Positions 1 through 12,830 of a DNA stretch of 64,000 nt are shown here, piece after piece. Position 1 is the stretch's first letter; each line of letters begins with the position of its first letter. This DNA is from Jacaranda mimosifolia (taxonomy: Eukaryota > Streptophyta > Magnoliopsida > Lamiales > Bignoniaceae). The notes under the pieces are model-generated. The model was not told where the DNA came from and did no database searches. It worked only from the letters and a program-made list of their open reading frames with translations. The stretch is taken from NCBI GenBank assembly GCA_018894105.1, contig CM032121.1, positions 3,891,007-3,955,006 of the forward strand. Direction: 5' to 3'. Position numbers and translations under genes: made by a program.

Positions 1-721
1 CTTCCCAAGATCAAAGTCGGTGTAACTAGGGATCAACGCTGTCCCCCAACATTTAGTATGTACATTCTTTGAAATAATCACTCTGTTCCATGTGTTGCAG
101 TTCTATCCATTTTTATGGCATTTTTTTAGCACATGATTGAGTGATGAAGTTTCACAATGCCTATATATTGTGAACATATACAAATTTCAGAAAATAAATT
201 TGTACACAGATATTCATTATCTTTATATATTGTGGATAGACAACTTATCCATCGAGACTAGCTCTAGTCCCTAAAATCAATGCTGCAAAAGCATAGCAAC
301 CAATACCTGGCTACAAGTAGGGTGCGGTGATATTGGCAAACGCATCGGTGTAAGCTCGGGCAGAGCAATTGTCAGATCTTGATAGGACAAAAATCTAATA
401 TGAACGATAGAATTATTTGATTTTAAAAATAAAGTGAAGTCCGATGGACAATATGTTCAACATGTACTCTACAAGAGAATTACGTTAAAATATCCAAATC
501 AAGACACGGTGGCTAAAGACTATGTTAAGAAGTCCAAAGATATCAACGGGAGTTTCAGGAAGAGTTGCCCTTTTTACTTGGGAGTCTGCATTCAGCGTTG
601 ATCGAATTCAAAAATTAATAAATTACCACATATCACCAAATTGTCAATACGAATCATCTTAGTTTCACTTTATTTTTTATTGAATAGAACCGAAATTAAA
701 AGAACAATTCAGCCAACAAAT

Positions 722-1105
722 TGCTTTTAATAGATTCCTTTTTGAATTAATTGCAATCAGTCCCCAACATATGGTCTCCTTTGCACATTGCTCCCCAACC
801 ATTGTCGGTGTGCAATTTCACTACATGAACTAGTTAAAATGTGTGCCGACACCACATTTGCTCATTTTCGATGGAATTCGACCAATGAGCATTGGGCACG
901 TAGATTGAAGGAATTGGAATATTCTTGTTAGATTCCACAAAAAATGAGTAAATGTGGTGTTAGCACACATTCTAACTAGTTCAGATGGTAAAATTACACA
1001 TCGACAACGATTAGAAGGCAATGTGCAAAAGAGGCCATAAATTAAGAGGGTGATTGCAATTAACCCTTCTTTTTTTTTTTTTTGATCAAGTGCTTTTAAT
1101 AGATT
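722..1105. mobile_element. Foldback (inverted-repeat) element flanked by a 15-bp direct repeat
   Basis: The left half (about 747-870) and right half (about 945-1063) are imperfect inverted copies of one another, including ttaattgcaatca at 747-759 and its complement at 1051-1063. The 15-mer tgcttttaatagatt occurs at 722-736 and again at 1091-1105, directly outside the fold, so it may be a target-site duplication. A T-run of about 17 lies at 1066-1083. No coding capacity is seen. The superfamily is uncertain because 15 bp is long for most TIR transposons. Confidence 0.55.
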
Positions 1106-1706
1106 GAATAGATGGAATAGATGGAACACCGGATTTGTCCTATGAATGGTGACACCTCAACCAACTTAAATAGATGGTATCATTGTGATAGTGATAATCA
1201 ATTCATCAAAGTTCTTATTTGCATGGAGAATTTTCAGAGTCAGAAATCCTAATTTTTCTTTTTATTTATTCTTCACTTGAAAACAATCTACATATATTTG
1301 ACATAAAATTTGAAGAACCCTAAACTTTTTCATTAGAATGTTCCTTGTTCGGCACAATTAAATATGTACAAAAGAGATCAAATTTTCACTCTCCCTTTTC
1401 AAAATTTTATTTTCTGAACCGTAAGACTCATGACATAAATAGTTAGATTCTCTAATGTTTTAAGGAGTAAATTACACTTATTCTCTGATAGACTCATGAT
1501 TGCTACAAATTCTCACACAAACCAGGTTCCATTCACAAACACAAACTTTGGTGAAAAATCTTACAGAAATTTCAACATTTGATGCAGATGGCATGTGAAA
1601 ATCCAATTCTAAAGTCATTTAAAAAACCCTCCAATACCCAATTATTTGACACAAGACAGTATCCATAGAGAATTTATATATACTCAAGTTAATTTTACCT
1701 GTCGAG

Positions 1707-1793
1707 TGGCCTTTAACTCAGTGGCATAAAGTGTTATGTCAAAAGTTCAAATTATAAGAAACTCTTGATGTGTGTGTATATAAATTTAAAAAA
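1707..1793 (+). mobile_element. tRNA-derived SINE, copy 1
   Basis: The 87-bp body has an A-box-like ctcagtggcataaa and a B-box-like aagttcaaat, and ends in tgtgtgtatataaatttaaa. It is flanked by near-identical direct repeats: gttaattttacctgtcgag at 1688-1706 and gtcaattttaccttcgag at 1794-1811. Long imperfect target duplications and an A-rich 3' end are SINE hallmarks. It belongs to the same family as the copies at 4696 and 32565. Confidence 0.7.
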
Positions 1794-2078
1794 GTCAATT
1801 TTACCTTCGAGTCCTTAAAAGCATATCATGTGTGCTAAATATTTCATAGAAGAGGGCAACCTCACCAAAGAACATTGTGCAGAATAATTGAATTTCCACA
1901 AAGAAGGAAAGATGACAATGTAACAAATAAAACAGGTTGTTCAACACTTTCCGCAAAAATGAGCATGCATCTGGCGGGCATCCAGTTTTTTCATTGTCAA
2001 AACTTCAAAACAGCTCATGCTAAAAATATATCTTCAGTTAAATAAAGCACTAACAGTAAATCTAGAAACGGTAGGTCT

Positions 2079-3219
2079 TCAGGCCTCTGTTATGGGAAAT
2101 TCAAACACCACATCTTTCCCTGAAAGCTTCCTGTAGACCCCAGCAAATGTCTCCAGCTTGTTTTCGGTATCATTCTTTGCCTTGGGGTCCAAGAAAACCT
2201 GCAATAGGTGGAAAGGAAGATTACCAACTCGTGAAAAGGCATACCAGATAAATAAAAATAAACATCATGTGAAGCGAGAAGGAATCACCTTCATAATCTT
2301 TGATCCGTCAAGTCTGTATCTGACGCGCTTTCCAACAATCTCGGCAGGATAAACGATATCCTCAAGGATGGCATCATGAACGGCAGTAAGTGTTCGAGTT
2401 CGAGGTCTTTGGGCAGCAGAGCCCTTCTTTGGTGGGCGCAGTATCCTTCTGGTAGCAACTAGAACCACTTCCTGCATACCCACATTTTAAACATAAATAG
2501 AGGCACGCTTATGTGGACTAACTAAAACCGCAGAATTGCAACTGAAGGTGCATTTTCGGGTTATCACTAACGCAAGTGGAACAAACACATAATGTCGTGA
2601 CCAAGAGAAACAAGAACAACAGCTCCAAGTTAAAAATAAATAAATAAATAAATATTTTAACTGTATATTCAAATAAATATTTTGTAACCACATTCAGATT
2701 CTCACTTTTAAATAAATAAAGAAAAAGAGAACAACACACCAGAAACTACATGAGTGTTCCAGAGCCACCAGAGAGTCAGTTTTACCTTTCCGCTAAACTT
2801 CTTCTCAAGCTCTCTCACCAGCCTAGGGTGAATCTTGCGGAAAGCTTTCCTCAATCGGTAAGGAACATGGATCACAACAGCCTTCTTGCTTCCAGAAACA
2901 TCAACTTGCCTGAGGTACATCAAGTATTGATTATTATCATACTCAGACTGAGAATGGACAATATCTAAACAATGTAACACCTACAAAGCAGAGTTGATAT
3001 AGAGGTCTTTCAAATCGCTCTTAATCTCTTGGTTGGTATTTTCCAAATCAAATAAAGCCTGTAGACACATCAAGTTTAAATAATTCATAAGAACATCCCT
3101 TGTCAAAGTTAAACAAGTTCAGTAGCATCAATTTCAAAACAGACCTGAGCAACATTCTCCTCAAATTCAGTGGGCTCAGCATCCTTGTCCTTGTGAATCT
3201 TTTGTAAGGCAGTATACAT
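2079..3219 (-). CDS. RPS7: 40S ribosomal protein S7 (eS7)
   Basis: Structural protein of the cytosolic small ribosomal subunit. CDS exons on the minus strand are 3219-3145, 3058-2985, 2909-2786, 2471-2289 and 2198-2079, giving 191 residues, the usual eS7 length. The product starts [20 protein letters not shown] and contains the conserved blocks [56 protein letters not shown] and [16 protein letters not shown], ending FPITEA. All introns are GT-AG and all exon phases agree; exon 3 to 4 joins within a Leu codon (TT/G). A further non-coding exon ends at 4196, separated from the ATG exon by an intron of about 1 kb, as is common in plant ribosomal-protein genes. Expression is expected to be constitutive and growth-linked. 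Confidence 0.97.
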
Positions 3220-3230
3220 CTTGAAACTCT

Positions 3231-4195
3231 GCAGACAGAGATACGCAACCAATAATTAATTCCAACAAATAATTCTGCAGACCATTTGTCTAATTGAATT
3301 GATAATAGTTCAATGCAAAAATGGGCAATCAAATGAAATATAACATAGCCCTTGATGAATAAAACCTGTAAAAATCTGATCTTGATTGGATTCCATAAGA
3401 AAGCCAGCACCTTTATTCATTTTTTATAATAAAGGGGCAAACATGAAGTTGTTCTTCCAAAAAAAAATCTGTGCACCTTTCGATCCACACAGCTATTTTT
3501 CAAAACAAAAACATTTTACTAACTAATTATTGTAGTTGGATGAATGTTAATAAGGGATCCCACCTTCAATATAATCAATTCCTGTTATTCCTATGCTAAG
3601 CCATTACATTTTCAAAGTATTTTTGTCAAAAAAATCAAAATTAAGTTTTGTTGGTGGAAATTAATAATTCAATCTATTCAATAAAAGTATAAAAATCAAC
3701 CAACAACACCCCCTATTGATCTACATTCAACCAACTTGCATCTCCAAATACTTCATTTCCCTTGATAAAAACACCAACAAAAAATAGCTCCTTCCATTAA
3801 ATTTCTTCAAAACCAGATACTTAGCAAAAGAAATTAACATGAAAAGGTTAAAAACAATAAAATAAAATCCTATCCTGTCCTATTCGAATAATCACTCATA
3901 AGAACTTCCCCAATCCAAATCCCCACCTCATACCAATGAATTTTAACAATTACCAGAACAAATCAAACTAACATTAAACAACACTGCGTCATCTCATGAA
4001 GCACCAAACCAACTACAAAAATATCAGCACTACGCCATTCCTAACGAAATGATAAAAAAGGGCCAAAACACAAACTTAAAGTGAATCATAGCTCAATTTT
4101 TCTTAAAAATCCGTCACATTCACCACGCAGATATTCAGAGATTCGCGAGGACAATATAGCCGAAATAGGAATACACATTTGATCTGAGAGCATAC
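3231..4195 (-). other. First intron of RPS7 (5' UTR intron)
   Basis: This is an AT-rich stretch of about 965 bp between the leader exon and the ATG exon. The 3' end is CTGCAG just before AGTTTCAAG-ATG. I see no gene or repeat inside. Long leader introns often enhance expression of plant housekeeping genes; that role here is inference. Confidence 0.6.
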
Positions 4196-4340
4196 CTTGG
4201 TGGAGCTAGGCGACGGGGGCAATCAGAAAGCAGGAAAAACCCTAGCTTCTAGAGGCCACTCACTGAGATCGCAAGAGGTGGAATAAGTATGGCGCAAAAT
4301 GAGTTTTTATAACTCCAAAACCCTAGTCGGTTTGGGCTCG
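4196..4340 (-). promoter_or_regulatory. RPS7: RPS7 promoter, 5' UTR exon and first splice donor
   Basis: Reading leftward, a site II-like tgggct (4333-4338) and a telo-box aaaaccctag (4317-4326) precede a TATA-like ttataaaaa (complement of 4304-4312). A second telo-box, aaaaccctag (4236-4245), lies in the predicted leader. The leader exon ends CCAAG at 4196 with donor GTATG. Telo-boxes combined with site II elements are a known signature of plant ribosomal-protein promoters. The start of transcription, roughly 4275-4285, is inferred from TATA spacing. Confidence 0.6.
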
Positions 4341-4695
4341 GAATAAGGATGAGTCCTATTAAACTCGACCCGACCCGTTTGACATGGATTTGAAAATTTA
4401 AATAGATCATAGAGTGACTTTTGAATTTTAATTTGATTAATAAATACCATTGTGAATCAAAATATAAAAGATAATAAACTATTTTATGCTTTTAATCTAT
4501 AAAAGCAATAAATATATTTACAATTTTAGTTTTTATAACTAAATTTTAAAACATATACATAAAAAATTGTTTATGATTATATTTTTTGTCAATAAAAGTA
4601 TTTTCCTCTTATTAAAAAGAGGGGATGATTTTTCAAAGTTTATAAAATTATAAAATCAAAGGAAATTATTCGAGTGTCCATAAAATATTGAGTGA

Positions 4696-4778
4696 CCTTT
4701 AACTTAATAGTATAAGTCTCACATATAAAGCGTGATATTGAAGTTCGAACTTAATAAACGTCCTCTGTGTGTATATAA
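4696..4778 (+). mobile_element. tRNA-derived SINE, copy 2
   Basis: This 83-bp body is related to the copy at 1707: cctttaacttaatagtataag, then gaagttcgaac, then ctctgtgtgtatataaat. The flanks ataaaatattgagtga (4680-4695) and ataaaatcttgaatga (4779-4794) form a 16-bp duplication with two mismatches. It sits between the divergent RPS7 and membrane-protein genes. Confidence 0.65.
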
Positions 4779-5375
4779 ATAAAATCTTGAATGATCTAAA
4801 TTGTCTTCCACAATTGAGATTGTACGTATATGAAAAAATATAGATGATAAATCGACTACGTGTTTTTAAGTTAGATCTATTTTATCATTTTAAAATTTTT
4901 TTATAGCATAAATAATCATCAATTATTTTAAAAGTATGAATAGGAAAATGTGAATTGCAATTATTTGTATAATATTTTGATATACATAGTGTTAAATAAT
5001 TATTGAATTACGATACTTATTGACTATTGATATAGAATAACTAGTCAGACAATCCTGAAATAAATAATATGAGAATAATAGTGTGAATTTCTTAATAGTT
5101 TGGTTTGGGCTGAACAAGACTTTTAACGCACTTTGTATCGGCCCAATACTCCACAACCCATCAGAAAAGCCTACCAATGAGGTCGATTTTCTTGAAATTC
5201 AACTCCGGTTTCAGGCTCTACTCTCCGTCGAAGCAAACCAAAAATTTCCGTTCCTGGTGTTTTCATTTCCTCTCCAATCTACATTTTCCCACTGAATTTG
5301 TATGAATCAAGCTAGTTGCTTAGTTTTTAACTGTTCATAAATTGAAGGAAAAAAGTCAAATATAGAAACACAAAA

Positions 5376-8300
5376 ATGATGTCCCCAAATCAAATCCCGG
5401 AAAATCGAAGTCCATCTCATTCCGCTACTTTCAGGTAAGCTAAGCACAACTGTTATCTACTGATAATTATTCCTTTACCGTTTTGGTGAGTAATCAAGGC
5501 ATTCTTCATGTGGGCTGATTCATTTTCTTCATTTTGCTGATGGGCTTTTCTAAAAGTAGCTTGAAGTCCGAGAGCTGATTGAAATTTCACAGTTTTTAAG
5601 ATTCGCATTGTGTAATTTCTTTTTCCCATTATGGAGTTTTATAGTTTATGAAACGCTGAAAGCTTGCTTGTAATAAAATGGAGGTGTTGCTTAGCTACCT
5701 AGTTATTTTGCTAGACAAGGGTACTGGTTAATTGGGTGGCTATGCCATTGGAAGACCAAGAACGACGTATATTGCAATTGAGAGTACATGGAATGTGAGA
5801 TACTGGCTTTTGTCTTGCATGGCAAAGTGAAATGAGTGCCGCCATAGAAGGATTATTTGTTTCTAAAATAAAAACCAGTGCGTGTTTTTGGCTTAGCATA
5901 GGCCATACTGTACCGAAGAAGTGGAGAACAATGTTCGGTTCTGTTTTTAGGTTTCTTACTGTATAAAAGATCAGTGATTTTGGAATGATGATGAGTGTAC
6001 TGGTTTCAAGAGATCAATTTACTGAGAGACTGATCCTGTTCTAGAGTCATTTCCAATAATAGAGTGATGTAATATAGATAAGTATCTTAAATTTGTGGGA
6101 ATATATTATGAATGGTCACTGAGTTGATCTTTTCCCTTTTCTCATTTGATTGATCTGATATTGTTGTTTGAATGTAGGCAAACTCCATTGCAGGTCATCC
6201 ACATTATTGGTAACCTCATGAGAATTTGGTCGGTCTACTCTATGTATCGGTATTTGTCTCAAACAGGGGCATCGGTTGTTTTGTTTATCTTCAGCTGTCT
6301 TGTTCCATCATCCATTCTGTTTTTACTTTTGCAAAAGCCTTGGAAGGGCAGGCCTCTTTCCAATACTCAGGTCATCATGGAGCGTTCTGCTTCTTTTATT
6401 CTTTTTATGCATTTGTTTGAACATGAGAGAAACGTTGAGGTGAATAGCTTCTCTTATGTTGTTTAGCATCTTATCTTTTTATAGGTAGTGCCTTCTGTGA
6501 TAAATGGTGGTATAACAGCCCTATACTTCATCTTGTGGGGAAAGGGGCTTAAATCTTGTGGTCCTCTCAGGTGAACTTTTAAATTGAGATTTATATACAG
6601 CTGCTTGAATGGTTTCTCCTGCTTCTAGCACTTCAAAAGAAGATGTCGAGTTACTAGAAAAGATTTCCCAGTTATCCAGCAATTGGATGTAACTTAAGTG
6701 AACTTCACAACAGTATTTGTCTGCATGCCAATTTATAATGGAGTGGTGCATGATTTCTGTAAGAAAGGGAGTTAACTGCTTTTACCTGCATTACAATACA
6801 TATAACATTTGGATGAATATTTGAAGGACTGCCATTTACTCAGTTTATTGCTAAGGCAGTTCTGAAATAGAAAACAGAAATGGATCTAGATGAAATATTG
6901 ATAGTTGTAAATTTATCCTTGGAACTACATGACCTGCATCTGCATGTGTAGCCTGGACTGGTGGTGTAGTGGTGGCCGCGGTAGGGGGGGGTATCCGTGT
7001 AGAACCAAATTTAAGCATTCCAGCTGAAACTAAAGGAATGCTATTTATGCTAGCTAATGAGTAACTGTTCCTATATTGGGATGAAAAATGGAAAAATTTC
7101 TGCTTTGACTTTATTTTGGTTCAATAAATTGTTGTTTCTTCGTTTCCGCTAGCTTCTCAATTACTTCAAGGAATTCATGTTTACCATCAGGGCAATATTG
7201 GCTGAATATTCTGGTGCTGTTCTTGGAGTGTTATCCACAGTCCTGTATGGGAGGAGACGCAATGTCTGGAAAAAGGTATTATTTCTATATATAGTTCATT
7301 CTTTACCTGTTTGAATTCACTCAACAAGTCATTAGGAGATAGAAAAGCTTAATTTGTGTCTTATTTTACTTCTAGGTGTTAGGATTTTGTCCTAGGTTAT
7401 TACTTTTCAGTTGTGATGATCTAAATGGAGTCAGGTATTGAGATTTCCTGGAGTGAGGTATTGAGATTTCCAGGTGGATGCAGATCAAAGTGTCATTTAA
7501 AATACATGCATGATTCACTTAAGTGGTGTGGTTAAAATGTCAAATGAACAGCATCAGCAGATTTAATAGTTATTATAGGCCAAATTCCAAAAGCAGTCTA
7601 GAAATCAAGGAATAAGGTGGACCAGCTAGCTTCTTACTTTCTCAAAGGATGTTGCTTAATCCATTTTTCCTTGGCCTCTACCTTACCCAATTAGAAATTT
7701 GTTCTTCTTTATCAGGTAGGTGGCCTCTTTGCGATGTTAGCATCATTCTACTTCTTGTCTGAAGGCTGGGCGATGGCCACACAATCTCCCTTTTATATCC
7801 TTTCCAAATTTAGTTACTATAATTTTAAAGTTTTATTATGCTACTGAGAGAGTGCTGAATAGTTCTCAGCTTTACACAAGCTTCCATCAGTATATTAGAA
7901 TCCAGTTAATGGTGAACTTAACTTTAAAATACCACTTAGTGATAGCCAAGATGCAGAGGTCCAATCAGAAGAAGTTGTAGGAGTTAAAGAGATGCTAATT
8001 CCCGTCTTTGCTGGAATTTTATCAGCGTTAAGAAGGGTGATTGCAAGACGTGTCTCACTTAAGGTATTGACATTCTTTTACTCCATGTATGTCCCGTTTC
8101 TAGTATTTCCACCAAACCTGCACACAGCTGAAGAGAGAAAAAGGAACTAGAGTTCACATTGTTACTTTTTCATTCTATGGATCCAGAATCAACTTAAAAG
8201 GCGGCTTAATGCCATAACTATTGCATCTGCAACCTGTTTTCTGTTCCCTGTTGCCATGTGGGACATGATCATTGTGAGTTTGACTTTCTGACTTTCTCTT

Positions 8301-10852
8301 TAATGTAATGTGAATAATATTTCTTGTATTCTCTTCCATCACTTGTTTTTATCATTCCTTTCCTTTTATCTCTTAACTACTCCCTTTTGCCATGTGATAC
8401 GAGCCATATGACCATGCCTGGTCTATATTGATATTTGATTTTCTGTTGGTCATGTTAAACTTTTCAGGGGTCAACCAGTGTGGAATTGCCATTTTCTGCA
8501 TGGGCCTTTTCAAGTTTTGTCCTTTTTGGAATTATCTTGATATTTTATGTGGACAGCATAGCAGAAGAGAGGTACTTCCCTGTGGCTTCTTCTTAATCTT
8601 AATACGATTTTGTGTGTGAATGGAATTTTAGTTCTGTCTGGTTTCCCCAATGTAATCTGGTTTATAAACACTCGATGCATAAGAGACATTCTGCAAGCTT
8701 AATCATACTTTGTGTAGGGCACCAAAAACATTTTTCTGAATCACCTAGTCCCAGCATAGGGTGGATTGGTTGAGGTGTGTACACGCTAGCCTGAACACTA
8801 CTCGACTACAAAACCAAAATAGGGAAATGTTACCTGCTTAATTCAATAATCCTTTATGGCTTATGACTGACTGATTACATGCTGGTGAACTGACAAGTAA
8901 TGCATGTTGAATACGAACATCCCTGTTGGGAGTGTACAACATGGAGGTTTTTCTTCACTTGAGAATCATCAAATTATTTTTATCTTATTTCTTATATGAG
9001 ATATAGCCATGCTCTTCTGTGTGCCATGAATTTATTTTCGCTGTTGCTTTTCAATTATACTGGAGTAGGAGACATTTGCTGCAGTTAATATTGATATAAG
9101 GGCCTAGTAGATTCTTCATGATTTAGAATTCATGTCTAACAACAATGCTTGTTTTCATTGGGCTTATGCATGTGGTTTGTGCTACATGGTTTCTACTTTG
9201 TATTTTTGCCTCTAGTCCACTCCACCTCACCTGAAATTCCAGTTAAGAGATGGCTTGTGTTTTCTCCCCAATCACATACCATCTCATTCTGAAGAAATTG
9301 ATGTCCATTAGGAAATCCTTTTAAATTCTGTTGTTTTTATCCACTTTATGAAAGAAAGCAACAGGTAGCTTTTGCAGTTATTTGTACTTTAATGTGTGGT
9401 GTTATTTTTCAATTAACGAGGCACTGTAATGCTAACTCTGCCTCAGTGCATGGCATATTTGTAATGAGGATTTATTTGCAGATTGCATATGGTGTTCTCC
9501 TCTCCAAGGCATTTAATGGTTGCTGGAGGATGCATTATTATCATGGAGATTATGTACAAAATGGACTTCTCCCTGCCTGGCTTTTTACTTTGCGCAACCA
9601 TTTTGGGCTTCGGTACGAACAGATCTTTTCCTTTGATTTTTTTATTTTTTATTTTTTATTTATTTTAGTGAAGACATGTCTTAGGTAATTGTTGACGGCA
9701 TGGATAAAAACTAGGCCTAATTTTTGCTGTTATATTGATGGAATAATGCACTGTTGCCAGTTCTGATGATGCTCTGTCATTAGTGATTATTTAAGTTATT
9801 AGTTTTCTTTTTAAAGTGAATTTCAAGCAAATCTTCTGATGCGTATCATGGACAGTTGCTCATATTAGCAAACTAAAGTTCCCCCCTGTTCACCATATGA
9901 ATGCCTCATACATTCTCATTCTCGTGGAATATAACATTCTTTTGTAACTAATGTAATTTTTTGAAGTTCCATGGTTTGTTAGTTACCCTCTCTTTCTAGT
10001 TCTGTAATGCATCACATTCAACAAGGGAAGACAAAAGATCTTTCCACTTGACATGCTGAATTTTAGGAATGGGATTATTCACTTTTTGGCAGATTTTGCT
10101 TAATATCCTGTCATTTCACTTCCTTGATCATTGATCTGGACTCTAGCGGCTGGCATGAGAATGAATTTTCTTTTGATTTCAATTTTCTGGAAATATCACT
10201 TAATTTACCTTTTTTCTTCACTCCACTGATGTGATGCTTGATGATTTTAGCAAACCATTCTAGTGAACGATCCTATTGGAGAAAGGGGCATGAATTCACA
10301 ACATCCGTAAAGTTCTAACATAAGAAACCTGGGAGAGGAGCAAATCTCCGGACATTGTGTCTGTTGTTTCTTGTGTGGGGGTATGGTTTGACAATCTGCC
10401 AAATCTTTTAGTGGGATATTTTTCAGATCAGGAGTGGAAAAATCTTCCCAGGGGTTTCATCATAACTGTACCCTGAATAGACTTGCAGATTTTGACGCCT
10501 CATTATGTTAGTTGAGTTGTAAATATGTTTGTCCGTAAATTGTTTGTACACTTTAAGAAAAACCATTTTTTGAAATATCTTATTAGGACATATACAATGT
10601 CTCCTAGTATCTGTATAGAATTCAATTTCTCCCTTTTCCTTACTAATGCAGTAATTGTTGGCCATGGAAATTATGATCTCCATGAAGACCTCTATATAGT
10701 GTTTCTGAGATGCAACATTGTGCATCGTTTTCTTTGCAGGGATACATGAAGCAACTTCTTTGGACCGTATCAGGAAAGATTCTCTGCAAAGTTCAGATGT
10801 ATCAAATGGTGTTTATGAGGACCAAATTCAGATGTCAGCACTTCCAACTTAA
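5376..10852 (+). CDS. Multi-pass membrane protein resembling the N-terminal region of ZnT5-type zinc transporters
   Basis: Ten coding exons: 5376-5434, 6178-6370, 6485-6570, 7191-7275, 7716-7794, 7933-8063, 8187-8273, 8468-8571, 9482-9612 and 10740-10852, giving 355 residues that end MSALPT. A second in-frame ATG follows the first. About nine hydrophobic segments are visible, near residues 48-70, 86-105, 115-131, 143-160, 186-200, 218-240, 250-270, 287-305 and 310-325. KSCGPLRAILAEYS and FGIILIFYVDSIAEER resemble CGPLR and DFYVDSI in the extended N-terminal membrane region of human ZnT5 (SLC30A5). The histidine-rich loop and catalytic cation-efflux domain are absent, and none is seen downstream to 12.8 kb. 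The function is unproven; a Golgi/secretory-pathway membrane role is inference. Intron 5 is a U12 AT-AC intron. A probable 3' UTR intron begins at 10854 (GTAAGA). Confidence 0.85.
7795..7932 (+). other. U12-type AT-AC intron (intron 5 of the membrane-protein gene)
   Basis: The intron starts ATATCCTTT at 7795, an exact match to the U12 AT-AC donor consensus, and ends AC at 7931-7932. A branch-site-like gaacttaac (7914-7922) places its adenosine 11 nt before the acceptor, in the U12 range. Splicing here joins T/CA to make serine and keeps the frame open. No GT-AG alternative I tried gives an open frame, because TAG codons precede the other candidate acceptors. Confidence 0.85.
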
Positions 10853-12516
10853 AGTAAGAACACCTCCATAGAATCTTGTGCTTTATATGTAAATGATCAC
10901 AACATATGGTTTGTTTATATGCTCTTAATTTTATTCTTCTGCTCAGCAGGTAGAGGGAGCTTCTTTATTTATTGCATTTGATTTTTGATGTGAGAATACC
11001 TCTAGTTATAGCCATGGTCATGAAATTCTGCATTTAGCAAACCTTCATGTTCTAATTTGCCCTTAAGATGTGACCTCTAAGATTTCTACTAGTAGGTACA
11101 CTTACTGGGAAGGTAACTTAGTATCACGAAAAAAACTGTCCTAGGCCTTGGTATCAACAATTTGGTGGACTGAGATTGCAAGAAAGTGTAGTTTCTTATT
11201 TTCTACTAACCCCATCTTGGGCATCTCTAACATTATATTTTATATATCCTCAAAATGCAGCAAATCAAAGTTGCACAACTGCTCCAGCACTGTACTAGGT
11301 GATTAAGAGTGGCCAGATGATGCTTCTACGGACTGCAATAACCAAACTTATGCTGTATCTGCTCTTGAATGTGCAATCAGATCCTCGGTTGTCGGGACAA
11401 CATGAAATTTTTGAGCTGATTAAGGAAGATGGAACTATGACATACTTGGAATCATGTTAGGTGTATGACTCAAAATATTGGTTACTGTACATATCATGTT
11501 GATCTTCAATTCTTGGTCTTGTCTATTTCACAGCCATATTTTTTTTCTGAAAAGAAACTGTAAAAGACTAATGTTACAACTGCCCAAGCAATTTTATAAT
11601 TTCTCCAGATGTTGCCTTGATGTTATTTGTCTACATTGATTTTGTTGTTCCAGTAATGTGGAGTAATACAAAAATTTTGTTATTTTTAGGGTTAAATTTT
11701 TAAATTTTAATAAAAATATATGTATATTAATATGGGCTTGAGGGAGGAGAAACAACTGTCTCTACCAGCTCTGTCCTTGTTCCAGACTTGTTCTCAAATG
11801 TGTTGTGATGAATCAGGGAACGGCTCAGTTTTGTGATATTTGTAATGGCATGTTTGTCTCTCAAGTCATTTTCATATTAGTGTAAAACGTGTTTTTTTGC
11901 TCTATGCTGGAGAATACAAATTTTTTATTTTAAATTTGATTTATCTTTGAAATCCTCAAGTTCTTTTTACTAGTAAATAAGAATGACCAAAATTAATACA
12001 TCCAGTTCTTAACTAGGAAAGATTGTTATTTTCTTTTTGAGAAAAGGGCGGCTTGGGTAGATATTATGATAAAGATTTGAACAAGTTAACGATGTAAGAA
12101 ATTAAGCATGCTCATGTTGATCTACAAAACTTGAAGATCAATTTGACAACTATGACAAGTTGAGGGCAAAGTACAAGTTACATCAACGTGGCCCAATAGT
12201 GGGTTTAAATCCTAATGAATTTTTAATATATGTGTGAATAAAAATATATTACATTATTCTTGCATTAATTTAGCCATCTGCATGTGTATTGAGGTATGGA
12301 TGGAGTAAAAAAAAAATTATTTTGGGAAGTGAAATTAAATTTATATAAAAAATGAAAGATAAATGTTAAATATTAGAGAAAATATAACTTTATACAGATT
12401 TAAACGAGAAAGACAGTACCTATTAACGCCTCGTCCCATCCTTGAATAAAGGGTTAATATTAACTGAGTTCTTATTTTCATTCTAGCAAAAGAAGGGCCC
12501 TTTTATATCTCTGTGG

Positions 12517-12551
<35 letters not shown>

Positions 12552-12830
12552 AATCATGAAAGCAGTTTTACAATTTTCAGCTTTCATCAGTCAACTTCAC
12601 CAAACTAAAGATTCAAAATGGTACTTATATTAATGCTGGAGCAATTGGGCCAGATTATCTGGTTTTCTACTATCAGAACAAATGAAAGTTGTAAACTTTC
12701 TTGATCAATATCAAGGAAAGACAACTAATTTCTTAGTATCATAGTGAAAAGCACACACATTAACAGATCTTTTCAAGAAAATGACAGCTCCTGACTCTAC
12801 TGAATCAATCCAACAAATATTGTTACTCCC
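10853..12830. other. Intergenic stretch with 3' UTR sequence and an (AC)n microsatellite
   Basis: The first few hundred bases probably carry the 3' UTR of the membrane-protein gene, with a likely UTR intron whose acceptor is CTCAGCAG near 10950. An (AC)n run of about 26 bp at 12517-12542 is followed by (AT)n. I searched this stretch for a cation-efflux domain in either orientation and found none. Nothing else coding is seen. Confidence 0.5.

Noticed and set aside
830..1129. 99-codon minus-strand frame
   Set aside because: It falls entirely across the foldback element and its T-run; it is non-coding repeat sequence.
12160..12260. Possible further SINE (gggtttaaatcct with a downstream atatatgtgtgaata)
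   Set aside because: There is no convincing A box and no flanking duplication was found.
10853..12830. A missing cation-efflux domain downstream of the ZnT5-like gene
   Set aside because: I read all frames for the HxxxD-type and His-rich loop patterns and saw none; the gene model closes at TAA 10850-10852.
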